From: Selaginella tamariscina
Taxonomy: Eukaryota > Streptophyta > Lycopodiopsida > Selaginellales > Selaginellaceae
Length of the DNA: 64,000 nucleotides
Reading direction: 5' to 3'
Assembly (NCBI GenBank): GCA_003024785.1
Contig: PUQB01000223.1
Location: forward strand, 185,001 to 249,000
Part shown: positions 44,701 to 57,520 of the stretch, one piece after another
How positions within the stretch are numbered: the first letter of the stretch is position 1
Layout of the letters: every line of letters begins with the position of its first letter
Made by a program: the position numbers and the translations under genes
Notes under the pieces: model-generated
Databases searched by the model: none
The model's input: only the letters and a program-made list of their open reading frames with translations
Told to the model about the DNA's origin: nothing

Positions 44701-45388
44701 TGCCTACAACAACTCCGTTCACGCATCTACAGGCCAGACACCTTTCTTTGCTCTTTACAGGCTACCATCCACGTTTTGACTTTGCTCTCCTGCTTCTCCT
44801 TCTTCCGCTCCTGCAGTACAGGATCGTCTCAGCATCTTCGTCAGGTACATGAGGATCTCGGGTTCATCTTCAGCAGGCACAGGAATGGTACAAGCGTCAT
44901 GCTGATGCTCATCGTCAACCGGCACCTGCATACAAGATTGGTGATCTCGTGTGGCTTCTTCGTCGGCATATTCGCACCAACAGGCCTTCTTCTAAGTTGG
45001 ATTTTCAACGATTGGGCCCTTACAGGATTGTGGCTGAGGTCAATCCTGTAGCTTTCCGACTCGAGTTACCATCTACGGTGAAACTTCATCCTGTGTTTCA
45101 CACCTCTTTGTTGGAGCCGTATCATCCTTCTTCTCTTCTGGTCGTGCTTCTTCTCCTCCCCCTCCTGTGGTCATTGACGGTGAACCTGAGTACGAAGTTG
45201 CAGCCATCCTTGATTCTCGTCTTCATCACCGCCAACTTCAATACTTGGTGGATTGGAAAGGTTATTTGCCTACCGATCGCACTTGGGAACCTGCATCCAA
45301 CTTACTCCATGCTTCTTCCAAAGTTGCTGCTTTCCATCGGCGTTATCCTGCTAAACCAGGTCCCAAGACTCGTGGAACTCGTCCTTAG
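41700..45388 (+). pseudogene. T4 spacer, RT, RNase H, integrase and chromodomain, frameshifted
   Basis: The Pro/Ser-rich spacer lies at 41,850-42,480. RT has [20 protein letters not shown] (42,560) and [20 protein letters not shown]. The catalytic YLDD near 43,010 is intact, but about 27 bp before it (VNDIFRDF) are deleted. RNase H is at 43,400-43,750. Integrase pieces include [20 protein letters not shown] (44,185-44,250), [20 protein letters not shown] and [13 protein letters not shown] (44,500). [20 protein letters not shown] lies near 45,020 and the complete chromodomain at 45,167-45,388 ([20 protein letters not shown]). About ten frame changes are needed. Confidence 0.82.
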
Positions 45389-45399
45389 GGAGGAGGTGC

Positions 45400-45820
45400 T
45401 GTCACGACCCGATACAGATGCAGGATACAGGATACGGTTACAGATATGCCTATAGGATATACCTACAGGATATGCCTGCAGATATTCCTACAGGATATAC
45501 CTATAGGATATTCCTATAGGATATGCTATAGGATATACTACAGGATATGCTTAGAGGATAAGGGTCATTTTTAACTCATGACCAGATTAGCTTGGAGTTG
45601 TGAGTATAAAAGCTCCGACTAATTGTTGTACAATTAGTTATTATCATTATCAACACCAGTCTTTTACGATCAATCTTGTCTTGTTTTGTTCTTGTCTTGT
45701 CTTGTTCCTGGTTCCTAATTCTTGTCCTGCTCCATGTCCTGCTCCTTGCTGCTTCTGAGTCAAGCTTTCTTGTTCTTGGAATCCTGCTCACTTCTTTGTT
45801 CCTGGATCATGGCTAGACTA
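45400..45820 (+). repeat. T4 3' LTR
   Basis: It starts TGTCACGACCCGATACAG and keeps TATAAAAGCTCC near 45,606. The predicted start region now reads AGTTATTATCATTATCAAC, that is, with a small insertion. Confidence 0.82.
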
Positions 45821-46494
45821 TAACACATAGTTGGGTGCAGCTTCATGTCCCAAACAATTTAGTAGCCAATGCCTTTTCTATGGCCTCCTTAGCTACACCA
45901 CACTAAGGATTGGTGCTCGAGCATATGCCCACTCATGAACGTGTATGTATGTTCTTGAGAGTGGGTATTAAGAGTTAGACCTTAGGGGTTTGTTGGATGG
46001 CATGAATTATCAAATTCAGTTTCTTATTCCATTTGACATGGGCTTTCATAGGAAAGCAAATCAAACAACCTATTTTCTCACATATGTGCTTACTTGGTGA
46101 CACTCCAGGTGGCACCATGTGACAATGATAACTTTGCACAAGGGTCTCAAATAATTAACAATGTCGCTAGGGCAGTTGATGTTCAAATTCCTGAATGGAA
46201 AGTGAAAGTAACTTAATAATATTAAACATGACGGATTTGACTTTGTCTTTGGAGTTTTATCATCGATTTGTATAAAGATGTACAATTGAGGGGATAAACG
46301 AATTGTACTTATTAGAGAAATGCCAAGAGCAATTACACTATGAATACGCACCATAATGCAAAAGTGTTACAATCCGATGTATATGACAGTAGAACAAATG
46401 AAACATGCAATAAGATTTTTTTTTGTGAAAATTCATGTTGGTAGACAAGTTCTTGAAGCAATTCACAAGTTACTGTAGTGAAAAAAGGTTTTTT

Positions 46495-47250
46495 TAAAGA
46501 TCTTCCTCCTTAGTTGCCACCACAATGGAACATTGATCATCGCATTGAAATCGTACCAAGGTCATCTTTCTTTGCACGTGCATTGTATCGACTAATCCCA
46601 AACGAGTTGGTGGAGATAAAGCGTCAACTTGTGAAGTTGATAAGGAGAGGGCATATTCAACCAAGTTGATCTCCATATAAGGTACCAATTTTGTTGTGTT
46701 CAAGAACGATGACACAATGAGGATGTGTAGATTATCGAGCTTTGAACAAGATTATTATAAAAAATAAGTACATGCTCCCATGAATTGACAATTTGTTTGA
46801 TAGGTGCACAAAAGCTCAATATTTTATTCATATCGATTTGAGATTGAGTTACTATCAAATTCGGGTAGCAAATGAGGACACTGAAAAGACTGCATTTCAA
46901 ACCCGTTATGGATCTTATGAGTTTTGGTCATGCCGTTCAAGTTATGTAAGGCTCTAATAACTTTTTACATAATGATGAATGATGTATTTAGAGACTTTCT
47001 TGATGAGTTCGTAGTGGTGTACAATGATGACATCTGAAAAGTAGAAATTATAACACTTGCACATTGGAATGTAGAATTAGCTAGAGAATGAGAAGTCATG
47101 TGTTTTTCATTTCGAATGATTAAATGGTCCAACAAAAGTCGAGGCAGAACATTGTTTTTTAGGAATTTAAAAACATCATGCATTGGGAAAGAAGGTCAAG
47201 TTCCTTGAACTGAAAGTACCTAGGCTTGTGGTTGTCACGGTAGCATGCAA
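46495..47250 (+). pseudogene. Decayed Ty3/gypsy reverse transcriptase of another family
   Basis: Fragments in sequence: ARALYRLIPNELVEIKRQL (46,575-46,630), CVDYRALNKIIIKNKYMLP (46,725-46,780), FIHIDLRLSYYQIRVANEDT (46,825-46,885), TAFQTRYGSYEFW (46,890-46,925), MMNDVFRDFLDEFVVVYNDD (46,975-47,033). The catalytic box is YNDD, an off-form of YxDD. Stops occur throughout and C/G content is low, which fits long-term transition decay. No LTR or other domain can be seen. Confidence 0.7.
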
Positions 47251-48170
47251 GAGCTTATAGAAGGAAAAAAACTTTATACATAAGGTAAATAACAATTTCT
47301 AATTTAATTACAACATTCTTTAAGACTTATTAAATTTATGTAGGGAAAAATGTCATGGAAGCTGCTTAGATCTAAAAAACAAACTATGCAAAAATGAAAC
47401 ATAACAACTATTTGGTTGCAAGAGGTTATAAGTCCCACAATATTTTTTATGGTGCTTGTTGTGATGATTACAAAGGCACTTCTACAAAACACTCGGTACT
47501 AGGATTTTCAAGATGACAAGTCAATGCCACAAGGACCAACAATCATTGACTTGATGTCCAGCATATGTAGTACACTTCAAATAAGAGACAAGATATCATG
47601 GTTCTTACCTAATGGAATCACTTGCCTCAAGTACATCATGATCACTTGGTTAAATAGCAAAAGCCCTCTTTGTAACACTCCCCTTAACTATAAAAAAATA
47701 ACATCTAATTAGATGCTATAACACTTGGTAGCGGAGGTGATTTGAATTTGATTCTTATTAAGGACAAACTTATGTAACTCATACACCAAGTGAGTGGGTT
47801 AATCCTCATCGAACAAAACCAATATAACGAGATCTACCACAATGATGCTGTTTCTCATTACTTATGAGTAAGTCTTCTATGCTTTACATATCCCACATAT
47901 TCCACAATCTTTACTCAGGTCGTGTTATATCTCATATATTTCACAATCTTTATCACTACTTCCCTTCTCTATCGGGTGGCACATCGATAGAAAAAAAGCA
48001 CATGCTATTTGGTGGCATAGCAATAGAGAAGCCCTACCCATTATCGTTGGTGTGATAAATCCCCTATGGATTCTAACTCCACTACTTCCTCTTCTTTATC
48101 AGGTGGCGCACATGAGGCCTTATCCACTATTGCCAGTGTAATAGATCTTGTTACCCAACGACATGGCTTG
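47251..48170. other. AT-rich stretch without a recognisable gene
   Basis: Short open frames only. A segment near 47,670-47,760 (TAACACTCCCC, TTGGTAGCGG) looks like decayed retroelement leader DNA. Two partial copies of a GGTGGCAYA-TATCAG/ATAGAG segment lie at 47,970-48,160. Confidence 0.5.
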
Positions 48171-49624
48171 GTTTAGAGTTCGGTTTAACACCTCCTCACA
48201 CATCCTGTTAAACAAAAGCAAAGTGGGCTTTAACTCTCCCTAATTACACATAAGAGCTGATTAATGAGGTGTAATTAACCACGTTGGGTTTAACCCCGTA
48301 CTCGGACATCTTATCAAATACGTCCTTTGCCTCGTCAAGTTTCCCTTCACGCCCTAGTGACTGTATTCATATGGTGTACGTGTGTGCGTCTAGTTTGATA
48401 CCGGACTTTATCATCTCCTTGTATATTTGCATGGCTCTGTCGAACTCCCGGGTTTTTACTAGCATGTCTATTATCGTTGTACATGTCCTTGCATTTGGCC
48501 ATACCTATTAATCATAAGTTAGTGTGTGTATGAAGCGAGCGAGAGAGAGAGAGATGCAATAATACCTTGAGGTCCCTCATCCAGTAGAACATCCTCATAA
48601 CCAGCAAGCGTGTAAATAAGCGAGTTCATGGTGAGAATCCCAACGTCCACGTCGGAATTCTGAAGCTTAATCAGCAGCTCATCACTGCTCCCAAGTAGAC
48701 TTATCATCTTCGTATATACGAAACTGTCGTGTTTGTAACCCGGTTGCTTCTCCACCCAGCAGAAAAACTTAAGTACATCCTTTATACTAAAAAGAACAAA
48801 AATGATTAGAACACACACACACACACACACTAAAACAACGGAAGATATTACCCTCTTAGCACCTTCCAAGGATCCCATCGGAAGTTGGCAGACTCTAAAG
48901 CAGCCACAGTTTGAGGGAATTCAGCAATCAAAATGTGCGTGTGCGCCTGCGTCCGCGTGTCCGTGAGAGCGCATATGTTTCACTTTGTAACACAACGCAT
49001 GAGTATTATATATCAAATACACACATTTCAGTGTGGATTTCCTGTATGGTTTGATCTTTTGATGCAGTTGGATCTTTTATCGTGGTCCTTGATTCTTGTT
49101 CATTCTCTGCAATGAGCTTCTCCATGTCCTTGAGCAACTCACTAACTTCTTCAACCTTGTTAGACTTCTTTAGTAAATCCAGCACTTCAAAATACATCTT
49201 GCTGTTCGGCTTTTGATTAGCCGCCTGCATGCCTTGATAAAACTAAAAGTTGTTTAGGATATGTATACATATACTCCTGTATACTTATGTGACATGGAGA
49301 ACAGAGAATACATATACATGTTTATGCATAAACGTGTCTGAGTGGTATACAATTGTAAATATGTGCACACCACACGCACACACACCTACACACACCTTGA
49401 AAGGGCTTGTTTAGAAGCTCCAAGTCACCGGTAGCAGCTGCAGAGCTCATTAAAACTCGAAAAGTAGCTGCTGCTGGAGAAGCTTTTAAACTGTCTGGCT
49501 TCTCAAACACGAGTAGAGCAGCATCAAGATTTCCTATAGATATCAGCACTGTATAAGTTCTCGCATCCTGCTGAAATCATGTCCTTGAACATCTCCCCGA
49601 CTTTGTCATATCTTCCCATCTTGT
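48171..49624 (-). pseudogene. PPR-protein gene copy P1
   Basis: Pentatricopeptide-repeat proteins bind organelle RNA. Exons on the minus strand: 49,624-49,396 (MGRYDKVGEMFKDMISAGCE, SPAAATFRVLMSSAAATGDL); 49,232 to about 49,030 (QAANQKPNSKMYFEVLDLLK, VSELLKDMEKLIAEN); about 48,920-48,852 (AALESANFRWDPWKVL); about 48,787-48,568 (LKFFCWVEKQPGYKHDSFVY, AGYEDVLLDEGPQG); and about 48,507-48,171 (TTIIDMLVKTREFDRAMQIY, KMSEYGVKPNVVNYTSLISS). Junctions such as CAAG/GTGTG and TCAAG/GCATG are GT-AG. Compared with copy P2 it has lost ~115 bp before the ANFRW exon, and in-frame stops follow HTYTI and SSYV. A relic, or a gene with missing exons. Confidence 0.65.
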
Positions 49625-49960
49625 CTAGATGAAAAAGAAAGAATACAAAAGAAAAAAGAGCATCTCCACAAATCCATATTAAGGAAAAGTTGTTTATGTA
49701 GCACTTGAGATAGAGGAGATAGGTTTCTTTTGTGAGTAAATCTCCTCTACATCAAAGGACTATTGTCATAACTTTTACCACGATTGTTTTTTTACTTTGG
49801 AGGTGGACTGTTATTATTTACCAAGTTGTAGTAGAAAATATACTTACTTATGGAGTTGTGTATCTAATAATAATCTGGCTGGGTATTGTTATGTATATTT
49901 AAGAAATTTTAAATGAAAATAAAACTTACCTTCTAAAAAATTCTCCCCTTGTTATTCATG

Positions 49961-50199
49961 TCCTAATTAAATTCTTGGTTGGGTCCAATGAATTAGACAT
50001 GTTGAATATAATTAAAAACACCCTAGGATTGACCTAGTCCTAGGGTTGTCTTAACCCCTAGGGGTAGGGTTTATTGATAGTCCTAATTAAATTCTTGGTT
50101 GGGTCCAATGAATTAAACATGTCGAATATAATTAAAAACACCCATAGCATTGACTTAGTCCTAGGGTTGTCTTAACTCCTAGGGTAGGGTTATTGATAG
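49961..50199. repeat. 120-bp direct tandem duplication
   Basis: Both copies start TCCTAATTAAATTCTTGGTT (49,961 and 50,081) and end TTATTGATAG. They differ at several positions, mainly G/A and T/C. Confidence 0.85.
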
Positions 50200-53113
50200 G
50201 TGGATGACCATGATGACATGCTCAAATGGGAAGAGATCTAGTCGAGAATCTCCTGCACACAAATGTCAAAAAGAAGAACATAAGTGTTACCCCTCCTCTT
50301 ATGGTAATACTTGAGTAGCAAAGGACGAATTAAAGTTAATAACAATTGACAAGCCCTAAAAAAATACTATAGTCAAGAGTTGGATACTTTATGGGGGGCC
50401 ATAGTTGCTTACATGAAGTCGTTCCAATTATTCATGATGGATTGCGAGCCCATCCACGAGGATTTAATTGACAAGCTTGAGTGTGCAAGCACATACACTA
50501 AAGGGATTATTTTTTATTGTTTACTAACAACACCGATAATTTCACAATCAACTTTGTTAAAAACGATAAATGCTACATGATTGGATATTATGTGATCCTA
50601 GAATTATTGTTAGGAACACACCAAATAACTTTAACCTTTTAAATGAGTGGCAAGGCATCTGCTTTCACTTGAATGGGCATGTAGTGTCTCTAGCACCACC
50701 AATCAAAGGGAACATCACAAGTTCGATTGCACCCAGTATCTTAAACCTAATCAAGGGTCCCTGACTATTGTACACCAAAGGCTCGGTGCTGAAGAAGTGT
50801 TACATTCGAAAAACATGTGTGTTTGCCATTTATATAAATAAGACAGTAGTTGATGACTTATAGACATGGATACAACAAAGAACTATCTAATTTAAGAGTA
50901 TATGAGGATATATCTTTTTGAGAATGATGATAATTTAGACTCTTAATGAACATTGTCTTTCAAAGATGAAGATGAAGTCAATAAAGAAGTCAATAAAGAA
51001 GATGTCACAGAGAATAAATAATGACAACCACAAAAACATTGTCCTCCAAAGAATCATCATGAAGAAAAAGTAGCAATAACAAACATTCTCCCGAATGACA
51101 AAGACTATCTTTAAGCTAAATTGAATGTAACAAAGCAGAAGATAATTAAAAGAGAGTCAAATATAGTTGTAAATGAGTATAAAATAAGACAATTTTTACT
51201 GTGTATATTTTGTACGAAAATAAATTTTCAAGGGCTATAATGTAGACTTTAATTCAACTTGTGTCACACTTTATCAAGGTAATAATATATTACCTTAATA
51301 ATTTTAATGATAGCTCATTATAGAGACGACATAACAATGTAGAGTGAAGATTTTTATTAGCCACACAAGGTAAGATAAGGGTACGGTGAAAATTTGTTGT
51401 GTCACATAACAAGATGACAAAGTTCATGTAGGACTTCAACATCAACAACACTTAAAGACATTATTTAGGACTTCCTCAAATGCGGTTCTTTCTAGATGCA
51501 TACTTAGAGTGATTTGCCATATACTCATGCTCTTATGCAGTTTATAAACCTTAATCTTCTTGGCTAAGTGAGGAAGAAAATGAGATGAAAATGTAGATTA
51601 TCATTTGGAGGGATTTATTGCGCCTTGACTTCCCCTAAAGAAAATAACAATTTCCTTGAGATCCAAGACTCTAAGAAGAAGACTAAGTTGATATTCAAGA
51701 GTAGCAATAATCTAGTGGTAATTTCAAATGAGGCCATGAACGGTGGAAATGAACCAAATTAAACCTTTAACAACAATAATGTCAGAAGAAATTAAAGTAA
51801 GAAAGAAAAGAAACTCCATCTCAAACAAATACACTACCCATGATAATTCTAGCAAGAAATGCTTAGAATACAAAAAGTAGTGAATGCCATGTGCGAGAAG
51901 AAGAGGAGCTTATGCCCAATGTTCAACTAGGTACACAAACTAGCATTGATGAGGTCATACTAACAAAGACAACAAAACTATTAACACGATGATTGCTGCC
52001 TTGCCACTTCAGTCATTAGACTAGGGATGAATTATCATTTACATTTATTCCTAGCAATTTTTCAAGAGTAATGTACACATCACCAAATTCACAAGAAACT
52101 TTCCTTGTTGCAAGTTACTCATTACCACCTTGTTTTCCTTAATCTTAATGGCATACTTTTCCACTAACGAAAACCTGAATAAAGACACATAAAGATTAAA
52201 CAAGAGATCATGTGTGATCCTCTTGTGCTTTGGTTTGACAAACTTAAAAGAATGAATGTGATTGTGGGCCTTTGGTCATACACAATGAGCCACAACATAG
52301 AAGTGTTCCTTTATAAGCTTTACATTCATAATGCAACAATGTACGTAGTGATTAACAAGGAATTCATTTGGGATGTTGCAAGGATGCATTTGCAAATCAC
52401 TTTCAATTCTTGTCTAAGAACATTAAAGACAAATCGGTCTTCTTTAAAAACAGAATATTGCAAAGGTCAACCATTTACAAGATGCTCATAAAATAACCTT
52501 CAAATTTTATTGATTAATGATACTCCTCAAAAGGTAATGCTTATTACAATGGCCATACATCCTACCACATTCAACTCATATGAAGAAATCGATAGAATAG
52601 ATGCTTTAGTAAGTTACTTGAACATTTGCCTTTGTAAAAAAGATTTGCATAGATTTTGTAGAAAAAATCCACTTCACTTGCTTTTCCTAAATGCTTTTTC
52701 ATCTTGTGAGGCTGCATTTGCTTCACTCAAGAAAACAAACTAGCAGTTTACAATTTTGTTCACAATGAGTTAGAAAAGTAGGACAAGACACTTATAACGA
52801 TAAAACAACATTTAAAGCAAAAGCTAAAATTATGAAAATAAGGGCTAACATATGGCAACATGTGGTTACTAAGTGGACATTTAAAATCAACACCAATGTG
52901 CGAGCAATACTAATTCTTTCAAAACAACCTTGAAAGTCTAACTCAAATGCCCAAATATGCATAAGATTTAAGGTTCTACTTTAAGTCTCATATAATGACT
53001 ATCCGATAATCCGAGTAGACTTTAGGATCTTACCCTAAAAGACCTAGACAAGATCATGCCCTAACGCCGCTAAGGAGACATGTCTTACAAATATCTTTGT
53101 GACAGAGCCAATG

Positions 53114-53231
53114 CATTGTGACTTATCCCTTAAGAAATCACCCTCATCGGAAGTACAACCCCTTTAGGGTGACATTGTGACTTATCCTTGAGAAATCACC
53201 TTCATCGGAAGTACAACCCCTTTTGATGACA
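53114..53231. repeat. 59-bp direct tandem duplication
   Basis: CATTGTGACTTATCC starts at 53,114 and 53,173. Both copies end with CATCGGAAGTACAACCCC. Confidence 0.75.
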
Positions 53232-53869
53232 TGGGTACCCTAAACCATAATTAACCCTTAAGAGTTTGAATAGCCAAGTCTTATCCTAGACTTAGGGCTA
53301 ATACTTAATAAGGACATAAGTGTGCACCGCAAGTGTGCCTTTTAAGCACTCAAAACATTATACACATTCGTATACACTACGTATATCATGCATATAGAGA
53401 GCCACATCTCTCTCTCTTAGAATGACATAAGTGTTTTATTAAGTAAATTCCATAAGGTTAGGTTTGGACAACCCTACCTTGTAAATGCTTCACAAAAGGG
53501 CTTTTGCTAATAAGTTTAGGTTGTTTAACTGTTGGATTCCAAGAAGAACACCCCATAATCAAGTGTGCCAATAACAACCCAGTTATGAGACTTAACCTCT
53601 CGATGCACAAGGCTTAACACCTTGATGCAAGCACAAACATGCATGCTTGCTAAAGCCTCAACTTTAAGCCCATGAGACAACCCCAAAGGGTGTGCCTCGG
53701 GTATATTGTGTGTCATCTAAATAGTCACATCTTCATGTGACATTGTTTCCCAAGATGTGTGTTGTCTCACCATAGCCCCTCAAATTCATAAACGTGGTTC
53801 ATAAATACCAACTCTAGAACCCCTTTGTGAATCCTTAAGAACTTGGTAAAGAGAACCTCCCATGCCCAC

Positions 53870-54530
53870 AATTGAACAAGGATACTGGCTGACAGTGGTT
53901 TGACCACCATCAAACTTCGAACGAGCGACAGGATGGAGTGGCCAAGAGGGGAAGGTATAACATGTACGCGCTGACGATAACAACTGTCAGTTGGCACTTA
54001 ACCCAAACGTAGATTGATCAACTACCAAGGTACTCAGGAGATCACATGTGAGGGAGGCACATAAATGCTACATGTAGGACTTTGTCACAGGGCAGCAAAC
54101 CAATGGAATGTATCTAGGGTCTAGCACTAGCTGACCCATTATATAAGCAGGAAGGCTTGTAGTGGGTCGGGGTTCCTTCTAGTCCATCTTCTTCTTTTGT
54201 ATCTTAAGGGATGCAATATATATACATTTTTCTTCTATCCACCACCTCTTCCGTTTACTCTCCTCTTGCCCCGCTCCTAGTCCAACAATATACCAAAGGA
54301 AGAAAGTGGAAGCACTACACCTAGGAGAACTCCTCCTCACCTATACACAGACCCTCGCGGCGTCCAGGTAGAGACCATCTCAGCACCTTCTAGTGCTCCC
54401 GAGGTAAGTCCAGCTGATTGACATGGACCCTTGGGACTTGACGCTACCCATAGCGTCCTGGCGACCACTAAGACTTTATAACAACACTACATCTAGCTTG
54501 AGAAGTCCCCAAACCATATATGAATGTGCC
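53870..54530 (+). repeat. Decayed family A-type LTR
   Basis: CATTATATAAGCAGG near 54,137 and the later segments CCTCGCGGCGTCCAGGTA and GCGTCCTGGCGACCAC follow the same order and spacing as the family A end at 26,165-26,600. No coding sequence is attached. Confidence 0.5.
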
Positions 54531-54534
54531 TTAC

Positions 54535-55117
54535 TTAATTATAAGTGCTACTCTTTTTTGACGTGGAGGAAAGCTAAAGACTTGCCTCAACCTCTAACCC
54601 TTAGAACATCCAGTTTGACAAAACCTCCTAAGTATGGATTCGTCAGCGTTAAGGGTAGGCTACTTCTAAGGTGAGACGTATCCTTATTGTTTAAAAGTTG
54701 AGGTAGCACAATAAAGGATTGTGCCTAATGACACAAGCTTATTGGTAAAAGAATAACAAGTTCAATTATGAATTAAAAAACTTTCATTACACATACACTA
54801 CTTTATTTATGTGATGGGGCACCCCCTCTTTTTTTATTTGTGTAAGTGGGCCTTTGTTAATAAGATGAGCTTAACTCATCTGAACTAACTGAAAAACTTA
54901 ATTGGGATGTCAAAATTAAGTGAGAAGTAAATTTTAATTTTGCTTAAAGTTTTTTACAAATATCTAATGACACTCGACTGAACCATCATTAAATACTCAA
55001 ATGCACTAAGCAAGAGCATGTTTCTTATTATATTTAGGGCATGTCAACATAGTACAATAGGTGATAATAATTAATTTTCAAAAGTAAAAAGTCAATTCAT
55101 AATAAAAATTATGATAA
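54535..55117 (-). repeat. Decayed family K LTR fragment
   Basis: It aligns by eye with 7,868-8,667 in the same orientation, for example ACACAAGCTTA, TACTTTATTTATGTGA, GTGTAAGTGGGC, CAACATAGTACAATAGG. Differences are overwhelmingly C-to-T and G-to-A. The outer end is TATGATA against TATGACA. The inner ~180 bp of the LTR and all internal sequence are absent. Confidence 0.75.
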
Positions 55118-55868
55118 AAATGATGACTCCCAAATGCATCTAAAACATTGTACAACATTTACTTTCAAGGTCGAGATTGATGATCACATGTTTATTTTCG
55201 AACATATAACAATATTAAAAATATAAAGAATTTTCTTTGTATGCGAATTGGGCATATAAAATAAATGGAATTTGTGATAAAAAATTGTAAATTAAATATT
55301 AATTAAAGATATATTATTTAATACCATAGATATCTAGCCAGCAGGATTTTTAGTGAAATATTGTATATTAAGCCCACTTTCCACTAAGGCCTCCACCAAT
55401 CAAGTTTTAACAAATTATTTATTTTACTAGCAATTTATTTTTCAGTTGGCTATTTAAAATTCAATATTTACATGGCACCTACGTGGTTGCTATATGGCTT
55501 TTTTAGTACAACCGGGCAATTTTGCCTAATTATAAGGTTATCATGCATAAAATAGTAACATGTGTATAATTTAACATGTGGATTATTAGGCTTTGTTTTT
55601 TTCCCCTTAAATCATTAAAATGGATCCAACATTTATGGATGTGCATGAGCCAATGAAGACTTCTTCAGGGTTATAGATTGCAAGGTGCCACGGCCTATGG
55701 CGATTGCTAGTCAATGTCTTATTATTAATGAATTCGATATGTAAATGCTCTCTTTTTAATTTTAATTACCTTTTTTTATTAATTATATTCCATGACATCC
55801 AAAAAGAAGACATTAAGAAAAGATGTAATAAGCTTCCCAATGCTAAAGGAGGGTTCAACAAGGCAAAA
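55118..55868. other. AT-rich stretch, nothing recognised
   Basis: About 75% A+T by eye. Short open frames only. Confidence 0.4.
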
Positions 55869-56804
55869 AGGATCACATACCTCATGCTATATGATATTCC
55901 ATATATAAAAATAAATAACAAGAGTTAATAGAACTAGTGTGTAAACACATTGAATTGATATTTCAATAGTGTCCCAAGGGATGTTGTGTAACACCTTTAA
56001 TTTTTAACTCAAATATTATAGTTATAATGTTAATACCCTCTATTTTTAAGGATTAGGCAAGTGGGTTGGCACATAATTTCCATGCCAAATGTTATTCACT
56101 TGCACTAAGGACTAACCCTAAGCCATAACTATCGGTACGTCTAAGATGAGATAGGTTTTAGTGAGTGAGTACTCTTCAATGCACTTATAAATTGAGGGGT
56201 TGGGTCTAGGTTATTAGGGCTAGAGTAAATTTTACTTAGGTAAATACTTTATGTTTATTATACCCTAATTGTTCCCCAGTCGTGTTATAAGTGTAAGGTT
56301 AGAGGTTATGCAAAGTGAAAGTAGAAACTATGACAGTATAAACATAAATCTTTGGAACAAATGTGTGAAATGAAACTTCTTAACTATGTTGTTTAGTATG
56401 GTCTAGAATAGCGACTATGTGACAACATCTTCAATTTTAAATTTACAAGTAGCTATAGTCTCAATTTAAGAATACAATTTTATTTTAGATGTTTGTTTAA
56501 ACTATGATAATATACAAACCTTAGATAAACACCCCATTCTTTACACTATGCATGGAATCAAAATGAACCCAAGTTTCCTCCAAGTTTTCCAAATTGCACT
56601 CTTATCATTAGATTTACTGCTTTTCTTAACATTTTCATCACAAAACATTTCTTCTTTGTTGAATTTGTTAGTTGATATGCAAATCGAGATCTTAAAAGAA
56701 ATTGTACTTTATATATTATTGAAGATATATAATGTTGAAAAATTCATTTTTCATATAATCTCATGTTTTGTTAAATGTTGTACACATATCTTCTTAATTT
56801 GCAA
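55869..56804 (-). repeat. Right arm of the ~0.95-kb inverted repeat
   Basis: Reverse complement of 39,014-39,963, with scattered substitutions and small indels. Nothing coding. The match ends near the ACACATATCTTCTTAATT segment, which faces the ambiguous base at 39,013 in the other arm. Confidence 0.8.
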
Positions 56805-57520
56805 GAGATCACAATTATATTGAGATATACTACTCAAGTTTGTGTTGTATTAATTTGTGTTTTTTAATATGATGAATAGTATTATAATCTTCACTCACGA
56901 GCTCGAGTAATACCAATCGATACTACTCGAGAACTCAAAGTAGTATCTTTTAACACAACTATGTTATTATTAATAAGTGGTTTTAATTCGTCCAACATAC
57001 TAAATAATCTTTATGTTGTTAATGAATTTTATTGGAATTGTTAAACATTTTGATTTCACCATATTCTTCATTTTAAATAAATTTTGGTCCTTTTAATTTT
57101 AATTGGTTAGCCTTCTCCTCCACCATTTTACGTACTTCTATTTTTACTTTGCACAACACAACCAGAATGCCTGTGGATAGAATATTTTATAACAAGTCTA
57201 CTTAGCCTAACATCGTGAGGTTTAGCATAATACATAGTACTGAAATATAACTCAACACAGATTGATTGACTATGGCAATGTAAGCATTTGAGTATTTCAT
57301 GTTCCCTGCACACTCCTCCTCTTTGCAATGGTGGTTTAAGCATTCCAATGGGTTTGATTCTCATTTTTTGTCATTAGCACATGTGGATACAATATATTTT
57401 CACAACATAAAATTTAACACAAACTAATCTATCATGAGGCATATATCGTTGTACACACACACATGTATGTATGTATGTATGTACATATGTATGTATATAT
57501 TATGTGTGTGCCAGAGAGAC
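56805..57520. other. AT-rich stretch, nothing recognised; (TATG)n run
   Basis: A TATG-type microsatellite lies at 57,463-57,482. No domain is seen. Confidence 0.4.

Larger units (their letters stand above)
40005..45820 (+). mobile_element. Family T copy T4: near full-length chromovirus, decayed
   Basis: LTRs are at 40,005-40,409 and 45,400 to about 45,820, with gag, protease, spacer, RT, RNase H, integrase and chromodomain between. The 3' LTR end is altered (GGCTAGACTA instead of GGCTTGACA), and no target duplication can be recognised. It shows that the AT-rich right half shares families with the left half. Confidence 0.88.
49625..53869. other. AT-rich stretch, no supported gene; small tandem duplications
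   Basis: Very AT-rich, with no frame longer than about 95 codons and no domain I recognise. The frames at 50,380-50,580 and 52,210-52,743 look like random AT-rich or decayed transposon DNA. It contains a 120-bp direct duplication (49,961-50,199) and a 59-bp one (53,114-53,231). Confidence 0.5.

Noticed and set aside
52210-52743. Two adjacent 77-93 codon frames as a degraded transposase
   Set aside because: No recognisable transposase motif, terminal repeats or target duplication.
53525-53716. Possible protein-kinase catalytic loop (HREVKSHN) on the minus strand
   Set aside because: A single short motif without any other kinase subdomain in neighbouring sequence. Chance resemblance is likely.
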